Source: Hydractinia symbiolongicarpus (taxonomy: Eukaryota; Cnidaria; Hydrozoa; Anthoathecata; Hydractiniidae). From it: a DNA stretch of 64,000 nt. Below the pieces are notes generated by a model. It was not told the DNA's origin. It searched no databases and saw only the letters and a list, made by a program, of their open reading frames with translations. How positions within the stretch are numbered: position 1 is the stretch's first letter; every line of letters starts with the position of its first letter. Location of the stretch: NCBI RefSeq assembly GCF_029227915.1, contig NC_079879.1, positions 3,410,001 through 3,474,000 of the forward strand, in the 5' to 3' direction. The position numbers and the translations under genes are program-made. Positions 57,411-64,000 of the stretch are shown piece by piece.

Positions 57411-59132
57411 GCGAGTAATATTATGATAGAAATAGGAACTTTAACTGAGGAATATGCAAGGTTTCACAGAAGACAAATAGAAGTGTGACCCAATTTACAA
57501 TTTTTCGGGACAGATTAGTGACACAAGCACATGGATTTCAACCACTGTTAAACGCTCTAAAAAACTTGCAATGAAAAAGAAGCTGAAAGCTATGAATTAG
57601 TTTCAGATGCAAAAAAAAAAAATAAACTTCCTTACAATGAGATGTGAACACAAAGTAAACCTAGCATTACTTTTCTTAAGCTACCCAACAAACTAAATAA
57701 CGTGTAGATCATCCTTTATTTCTCAAAACATATTGTCGCAGTTGAACAAAATTAGCTTTCTCAGAAAACAATAGAAATGTTTAAGGATATCAAATTTTTT
57801 TTTTATTTCCTCTATTTCTACATTAATTTTTTTCTTCTTCGATTCATTTGTTCAAACATGAAGAGTGAGTTAAAACAGCTGTCTCCTCATAAAAAATGAA
57901 TGTCTGCATTAGATTTTGTTAGCCTCTGTGCGACATATACCCAGACTATAAAAACGTGTGTTTTGCCAGTTGTTTACACAGAAAATAAATAAATAATTGG
58001 CATCGTGGAAATGCTTCTTTTTTTACTGGTTATCAGTATATCCCGCAATTAAATCAAAGAAAAAAAGGGTTGGTCTTAAGGTTGGAGAACCTCCACACAC
58101 AAAAAACGTGAAAATTAAAATAAGTAAAACTGAACACGACACCACATTAAGATTGCGAAGATATTAGGTTACAATAAATTTTAATACACCTCCCGAGCTA
58201 GTTATAAATTTTTTTTTGTCGTTGTGGTTTTTCGTTTTAATTAAAGTTATTAGAAAACTAGAGTATCGGTTACAACGTGCTCATGAGCTTCTAGAAAGAT
58301 TAAAATACAAACTGAAACACCCTAAAAGTTAGGAATAACAAGACTCAAATCAAATACGAATAAATTCTCATTTATTTAAATACGAGTACAGAGCGTTTTT
58401 GTGAAGTCCTTATAAAAATATTGTAATCAATTAATCTAACTGGCGATTTCTTTCCTTTTATTTTTTTTAATACAAAACTCTTAAGAATTCCTACATGTAA
58501 AAATTTTCCTCTTTCGCATTACCCACATGATGCAGTAGTAACAATTTTGTCTGGCACAACGACAACTAATTTATTTGTATAACAAACTGTCAAAATTCAT
58601 GAGCGGAAGTAAGAAAACCCCCAGAAATTATCACGCGTCCATTAGGCGTGTCAATCAGGCTCCGTATCACAAATAAGATTTTTCATTCAGGAAATGCTTA
58701 GCACATATTTAGCACATGTTAAAAACAGATTCAGACGTAATGCGTATAAAAAAGAATTAAAAATATATTTATCAAAGCAAAAATAAAAATTAGTAGGAAA
58801 AACAATTCAATGAAAAGAAAGAAGAAATGTCTAAAAATAATATGTATAAAAAAGGAAATAGAAGAATATCGGTGTTTTTCTTCTTGTTTTTCTTTCTTAC
58901 TTTGTACACAGGTGTGTTTTCACAAATAGAAAAATATTTACAACATACATGTCGCTAACAATGTAATTGAATTTTTGAAAGAAAGATTTAAAGGTGAGCT
59001 AAAGTAGTACAAAAATAAAAGAAATTATATTTTAGCTACTCTGAAATGAAATAAATCTATTAAGTGAAAGTAAAAAAAACAAAAAAAACATCACAAAGAG
59101 AAAATCTGGTTAAATACAGAATTTCTTTGTAA

Positions 59133-60590
59133 CTATTCCATGTAAAACTTCAGGTAAAATCCTGTTTCGCTGATCAGGGAGTGGTCTGCAATTAGCGAAA
59201 TCACACTCCAACAACTCATCGCGTCGGAATCAACCACAAAAGTGCAGTGATTCCAAGGTGAGAATTCCTCACTTACTGACGGACTTGCAATCGAGTACAA
59301 CATAGAAAAGACCAATCGCGAGTGTGGTATACGCGTCACGTTGTCAACGGCAACATTAATTCTCAATTCCCGTTTACCATTACTTATGAAGGTAGCAGCG
59401 GAAAAATTCAACTGATAGCCTTGCACAAACACAGCATTGTGTTGAAGTGTGAACATTTGCTGCAAGAGTTGATCCTTCTGATGTTCAGATTTTAGGTGGA
59501 TCTCTCCTTTAGGATAAAAATACAACAGTACCTCGTGATCGAACGCAAAATGTCGATTTCGGTTATTTCTATCCGGAAAGTCTGAATAATACCGTGCCTT
59601 GTCTGCGCACAGGTGCCGCTCCAATGTCTTGATATAAAACTGGTTAACTTCCCGGTACGAGGACAGAACGTCCATAATGTAAAAAATGTTGACAAATTCA
59701 AATCTGCAACTAGACAGAAGTTCTATTGCCGAAACAAAACTCACATTCTTTGACATGTTATGCTCGATCCAGTAAAGGACCAAACCTACCACTGTATTTT
59801 CAGACACTGCCATTCCACTGTCAATAACTTGCAGAAAAAATAACAAACACGGCTGACTCAGCGTTAGAAAGTCGTCCAATAGAGGGCCAAACACTTTCTC
59901 TAGGGGACAAAACGTTGTTTTTAAATATCCAACAAACGACCGCTTTAACTGGCGCAAAACATCTTCTAAATGCATATTGTCTCTGTGCAGTGAATCATAA
60001 TACACGTCAATGGTTTGATTGAGAAGAGAAGTAGAAGTAATCTTGCAGGATGAAATGTGTCTGAGCAACTTCTTCATTATGTTCACACATTTAAAGCGTT
60101 TAGCAAACTTCAAAATCTCTGAGGTCTCCAACAACGAAAGCTCAGAAACAAGACGATCATCGTAAAACAGTTTCATTAACCGGATGAAGTGCTCCGTTTC
60201 TCCGTGCTGCAACATAACTTTTAAGTTTTGCTGACGCGAGCCGTTCATTAAAACCTTCTGAAAGTATTCGCTATTCGAACAGAACAACAAAGAATGAATA
60301 AACAAAATGGTCCTCGTCGTTTCGTTCTTTTTGCTCGCACCATCAGTGTTTCTCAAGACGGAACAATTCTCCAGTTTTCGTTTCCGACCGCTCAGCTGTT
60401 CATCCGATTTTATTCCTCGCTGCTGATAGGGGTCCTCTTGCTTAATTTCTGCTCTATCCAGTGGAGCATGCTGCTCATACGTGTCTCGATCAACCTCATT
60501 TATTTCCAGTGTACAATCACTCAAATCGTAACTGTTAAAAAATCGAACCAACGAAATATTTTTTCCCTCCTCCTCCATCTTGTTTGTCAT
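59133..60590 (-). CDS. BTB/BACK-domain protein, 485 aa
   Basis: Intact single-exon frame. Residues 22-32 (DLSDCTLEINE) are the first BTB strand. A polar, charged insertion of about 60 residues (36-93, containing GRKRKLEN, a possible nuclear-localisation signal) separates it from the BTB core FIHSLLFCSNSEYFQKVL (98-114), which has the family's H-x-x-x-L-x-x-x-S-x-x-F pattern, and LKVMLQHGETEHFIRLMKLFYDD (123-145). A helical BACK-like segment follows, with SENTVVGLVLYWIEHN. The C-terminal 150 residues (VLLYFYPKGEIHL... to the end) form beta-rich sequence without Kelch repeats, possibly a MATH/PHR-like sandwich. Such proteins are usually CUL3 adaptors that select ubiquitination substrates. The exact orthologue is not recognised. 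A near-upstream second Met (position 5) is an alternative start. Confidence 0.8.
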   Translation of the reverse strand: MTNKMEEEGKNISLVRFFNSYDLSDCTLEINEVDRDTYEQHAPLDRAEIKQEDPYQQRGIKSDEQLSGRKRKLENCSVLRNTDGASKKNETTRTILFIHSLLFCSNSEYFQKVLMNGSRQQNLKVMLQHGETEHFIRLMKLFYDDRLVSELSLLETSEILKFAKRFKCVNIMKKLLRHISSCKITSTSLLNQTIDVYYDSLHRDNMHLEDVLRQLKRSFVGYLKTTFCPLEKVFGPLLDDFLTLSQPCLLFFLQVIDSGMAVSENTVVGLVLYWIEHNMSKNVSFVSAIELLSSCRFEFVNIFYIMDVLSSYREVNQFYIKTLERHLCADKARYYSDFPDRNNRNRHFAFDHEVLLYFYPKGEIHLKSEHQKDQLLQQMFTLQHNAVFVQGYQLNFSAATFISNGKRELRINVAVDNVTRIPHSRLVFSMLYSIASPSVSEEFSPWNHCTFVVDSDAMSCWSVISLIADHSLISETGFYLKFYME

Positions 60591-62053
60591 TTTTAAAACC
60601 GCATAAATTCCACCAAAAAGAAGCCTTTCAGCTGTTTTACAGTCTGTCTAACAGAATCTCAAAACAACTTGAAAGCTAAAGAATTCCCATTGAAACTCCC
60701 TAATACAATTACTGTTCAGAAGCTAATCAAAAAATCAAACAGCAATCTAATTAATTGAAAAACCGTCTATAAAAAGGCCTGTGCGTTCCTTTCAAAACCC
60801 ATGTCCTGTCTTATAAGACATTTAGCTGGCACAGGGCGACTTATGTTTCGTAAACCAATGTCGGTAAAGTTGGTTATTTCGAGAACAAAAATTGCGCCAA
60901 GCCACATTCCCCATACACTTCAACGCTTATACTGTTTTATCTCGACGTAAAATAGAAGAATTAATTCAATTTGAAATAATATATAACTTAATAAAAGACG
61001 TAAAATATAACCTTAAGACTTAGGCTAATTTAATTAAAGAGAAAAACAGATATTTTATTCAATTCAACAAAATTAGATGGATTACGTTAGTCAAGCTGGT
61101 GAAACAACTACGTGAGTAGGAATGTTTCTTTATTATATTATACTCCATAGTCAAAAGATTTCATCTAATATTCTAATTTTTGATTAAATTTTTTCCTGAT
61201 CTAATTAAGCATTTGATTCTTATAATTTAGAACTCAGACTTCTTAAACAGAGGCTTTTGATGCAACAGCAAAACAACAACAAAAACAAAAATAATAAAAA
61301 AAATAGTAACCGCAAAGCATCTAGTAAGCGCTTGGACTTCTACTCTAAATCCTGAAGTCTGTAAGAAAAACAAGTTAATTTGCTAAGAAGCGTGAAAAGA
61401 TGATTAACAATTTGTTCGTTTTGAGGTCTTTTGACGTTTTACTGAGGTCTTTTGACTTTTTACTGAGGTCTTTTGACTTTTTTACTGCGGTCTTTTGACT
61501 TTTTACTGCGGTCTTCTGACTTTTTACTGAGGTCTTTTGACTTTTTACTGAGGTCTTTTGACTTTTTACTGAGGTCTTTTGACTTTTTACTGAGGTCTTC
61601 AAGAAAAGAAAAATCAACAAAGTTCTGAAGATTTTGAAGTGAGAAGTTTCACCAATTGTGCATAAGATCTTGAACTAACTAAAGCGAGTTGTTGTATTTA
61701 AAGTTTTAACAAGTAATATGCGGTATACAGCATTAGAAACCTTTTTATAAACTTAGATGAATTTGAGTATTTAGTTTAGATAACAACAAATAAACATTTT
61801 AGAGGTACATATGACGCTATTTAAGATTTTAAAATGTTTAAAAAATCACAAAAATAAGAGTGTTTTTAAGATCTAATTAAACATGGATGCACTCATTCAA
61901 ATTCTTTTATTCATACTGGACGCTTAATCAAGGGTAGGCGCTTTTTGAAGGATTTTGGAAGAGCGATTTGAGGAGGGCGGTATTATTCAAAGTTGAGAAG
62001 GGCGTATAGGTAATTAACCGCATATAAAACAGAACACAAAGGTTTTTACACAC
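60591..62053. other. intergenic or last GDAP2 intron, no exon fixed
   Basis: AT-rich DNA with the 21-bp tandem repeat at 61423-61600. The last GDAP2 exon should lie here, but none could be identified with confidence. A candidate after an acceptor near 61360 (-) encodes a hydrophobic segment unlike known GDAP2 ends. Confidence 0.45.
61423..61600. repeat. 21-22-bp tandem repeat, about eight copies
   Basis: The unit is GAGGTCTTTTGACTTTTTACT with small variations (GCGG for GAGG, one extra T). The opposite strand stays open and would encode a 7-residue Lys/Ser/Gln repeat, which is probably only a by-product of the 21-bp period. Confidence 0.9.
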
Positions 62054-63745
62054 CTGAACATCATGCTCCATTATGAAAGGCGGTAGTTCCAGTTGATCAG
62101 GATTTATTGTGTCATATAAAAATTGGACGCCATTTACGAACTGTACTTTCTCTTTAATTGACGCAGCATTGATCATTAAGAAGAACCACGCTACTATACG
62201 TTGCCATATTGTTCCATGCACGATATACAGTGCATGCATGTTGCGTCGAAATCTAAAGACAAATACGCTGATTGTAAACTGATAGACTGTTGTTTATGGC
62301 CTTTTTGATAAATTAAAGTAGAATTGGTTATCCACTATGGGCGAATGTTCGACCAGCTAATCGTATATTTCAATTACAAGCTTTTTTGCATCTCATAATC
62401 AAGTTAAGACTCGAATTCTTCAAAAACAACAAAACAACTTGTACACAACAGTCAGCGTCAAGTGAGCAAAAACAAAACAAAAAAAAACAGCAGATATTAC
62501 AAATGCAGCAAAAGTTTTTCTTATTGTAAAAATCAATAAGTTTTATACGATGAAAAATAAAATTTAAGCTGAAAGTAGACGTGAATTTTCTCTTCTCGAG
62601 AAAATAAGAAACAATCAGCAACAAGTCTATACAACATTGAAACATTGAGGCTCAGCCAAAATTTTATGTTACTTATCAAGAGTGTGTTGTGGGAAACAGT
62701 CTTAATATTCTACAACTAATTTCTAAAAACAAACAAACAAACAATTTTTTCATACTTTGTGTCGAGTAATTCGTAGAAATCTTTAAGAAATCCTAAATCC
62801 AAATGGTGATCTTCTGTAGTGAGTGTGTGAAAGTATATAAAAACGTATTCCCTGCTAGCGATTGAGTCCATGAAGTGAATAAAGTATGAAACCGCCTATA
62901 AGAAAACAAAACAATGTTACTACATCGCTCACTTGCACCCACCAAACCAACTTAACCTTTCAAGTAATCTTTCTTACTTAGCATTAAGCAAAAACGTTTT
63001 GAAAACGTTGCGGGTGTTCAGTACACCCGTTAACAAATCTTCTGTATGTTTTACTAATTCACAGTGGAGTAGATATGTTACAAATTGTGTCCATAAAATA
63101 ATATAAAAAGCCTATTAAATAAATACAACGGCGCTGATCTAATATTAATATTCAATACGGGATTACTACGTTAGATAAAGGGATTCTGTTTGTCTTCACG
63201 TGCAAAGCGGTTACTTAATAATGGGTGTACTGAACACCTAAAACGTTGTCAAACGCAATCAATGTCCATCAAGTTTCGATGCTTTACGCAAAATTTAAGT
63301 ACTTTTTAAACTGGAAAATTAAAGCTTCGACAAATTTTTGTAATACTTTGGCTTGCCATTCAAATTATACTTTTTGAAAGCAAATGAAATGCATTGCGAA
63401 AAAAAATATGAAAATGAAAGAGATAGCAAAGCTGAGATGAAATTTGTACTTTTCTTTTTCAGATTGTCAGCAAAAAAAATATAAACACAACGACACGCAT
63501 CTTATTTTCTTCCTTCTAAACATACATTTACGTAAGCAGTTGGTTAAACAAGGTGCATCGGAAATTACCGCGGTATCAATGTCAACTTTGTTCAAATTAT
63601 GTCAATCAGTACTACAGTAAAACATCAAAACACACAAAGATATTACAACAACATAAACATGTTATTACTTTATTTAGATCGATAGCATGTGCTGGAAAAT
63701 ATCTTCCGATAAACACAACAATCGGTCTGCCTTGCCGATCAACAC
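62054..63745 (-). CDS. GDAP2: GDAP2, three CRAL-TRIO exons (partial)
   Basis: GDAP2 has an N-terminal macro domain and a C-terminal Sec14-like CRAL-TRIO domain; its role is poorly known (lysosome/stress response). Only the second domain is here. Exons on the minus strand: 63669-63745 (VDRQGRPIVVFIGRYFP), 62756-62895 (YFIHFMDSIASREYVFIYFHTLT, FLKDFYELLDTK) and 62054-62252 (RRNMHALYIVHGTIWQR, IKEKVQFVNGV, LELPPFIMEHDVQ). They join in frame (phases 2, 0 and 2) with GT/AG borders. REYVxxYFHTLT, RNxxALYxVH and PPFxxEHD fit GDAP2 better than ARHGAP1 or BNIP2. The 5' exons lie beyond the right end of the window, and the final short exon was not found. Confidence 0.85.
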
Positions 63746-64000
63746 CTGTAAAGAAAACAAAAATATATGAAGTAAACATGTTACATATTCATTCAAAATA
63801 ACGAACAGTTCATCAAACTAAACTAAAAATACATCTAACTTTTTTTCGAATTGTGTTAAGACCTCAGCAAATATAAGCTAGTGTGAACAGTGCCTTAAAG
63901 CGAAAATATTGTGAGCGTGACAAGAAAAAATTCATGCATCCAAAACACTGGTCATTTTCCATGAATGAGATTGCATGGTGTTCCTGGGGTTACTTCCCTG
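62253..64000. other. GDAP2 introns and right flank
   Basis: Apart from the two exons at 62756-62895 and 63669-63745 I see no coding sequence. The 82-codon plus-strand frame at 63553-63801 is the shadow of the GDAP2 exon on the other strand. Confidence 0.6.

Larger units (their letters stand above)
53206..59132. other. long intergenic region, no gene supported
   Basis: About 5.9 kb without a convincing exon. It holds a run of 14 G at 55125-55138, an (ACAG)n microsatellite at about 57376-57410, and short frames of low information (55422-55616 and 56271-56519 on plus, 56075-56365 on minus). The part just below 59132 is probably the 3'UTR of the BTB gene and the part above 53206 the TENT5 promoter. 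Confidence 0.55.

Overview
The window looks like nuclear DNA of an invertebrate animal, probably a cnidarian (hydrozoan-like). It is AT-rich, its genes have many short phase-consistent introns with GT/AG borders, conserved metazoan genes are spread at low density, and transposon relics are frequent. The cnidarian assignment is inference: it rests on general character and on my memory that proteins like those of the virus-like element recur in cnidarian genomes.

Host genes, left to right: the last exon of an ERI1-type 3'-5' exonuclease (888-1161, +); an intact single-exon 583-aa ankyrin protein (3962-5713, -); a complete 21-exon PGM3, phosphoacetylglucosamine mutase, whose exons join in frame to 546 aa (11495-19941, -); a two-exon ATP5MK/DAPIT-like ATP synthase small subunit of 54 aa (20902-21219, -); a complete 16-exon UFL1, the UFM1 E3 ligase, of 796 aa (40883-49853, +); a single-exon TENT5 (FAM46) nucleotidyltransferase of 395 aa (52018-53205, -); a 485-aa BTB protein (59133-60590, -); and three exons of GDAP2 running off the right edge (62054-63745, -). 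The host genes form no operon or pathway.

The outstanding feature is a block of about 13.7 kb (roughly 27.0-40.7 kb) with visibly higher GC and dense, nearly intronless genes on both strands. It is an endogenous virus-like element of the Polinton/adintovirus/polinton-like-virus type. It has a protein-primed type B DNA polymerase, an A32/FtsK-type packaging ATPase, a double-jelly-roll-type major capsid candidate, a second structural candidate, an FCS zinc-finger (VLTF3-like) protein, a coiled-coil protein with a DUF3627-like tail, and several small membrane or basic proteins. Most of its genes are broken by frameshifts or stops, so the copy is dead, while four or five small ones remain open. 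I see no retroviral-type integrase, no adenain-type protease and no long terminal inverted repeats. A 639-bp 5'-truncated LINE lies inside the element between perfect 14-bp target-site duplications. The right end of the element is only about 200 bp from the UFL1 start codon.

Other mobile DNA includes a palindromic DNA transposon with short internal repeats (22837-23468), a tRNA-derived SINE (about 23826-24178), a Penelope-like relic with inverted ends (25986-26654), two older LINE relics (about 21440-21700 and 41260-42330), and a dispersed repeat with a CATGCTAGCATG palindrome (about 15490-15650). The remaining intergenic DNA (notably 5.7-11.4, 49.9-52.0 and 53.2-59.1 kb) holds no gene I can support.
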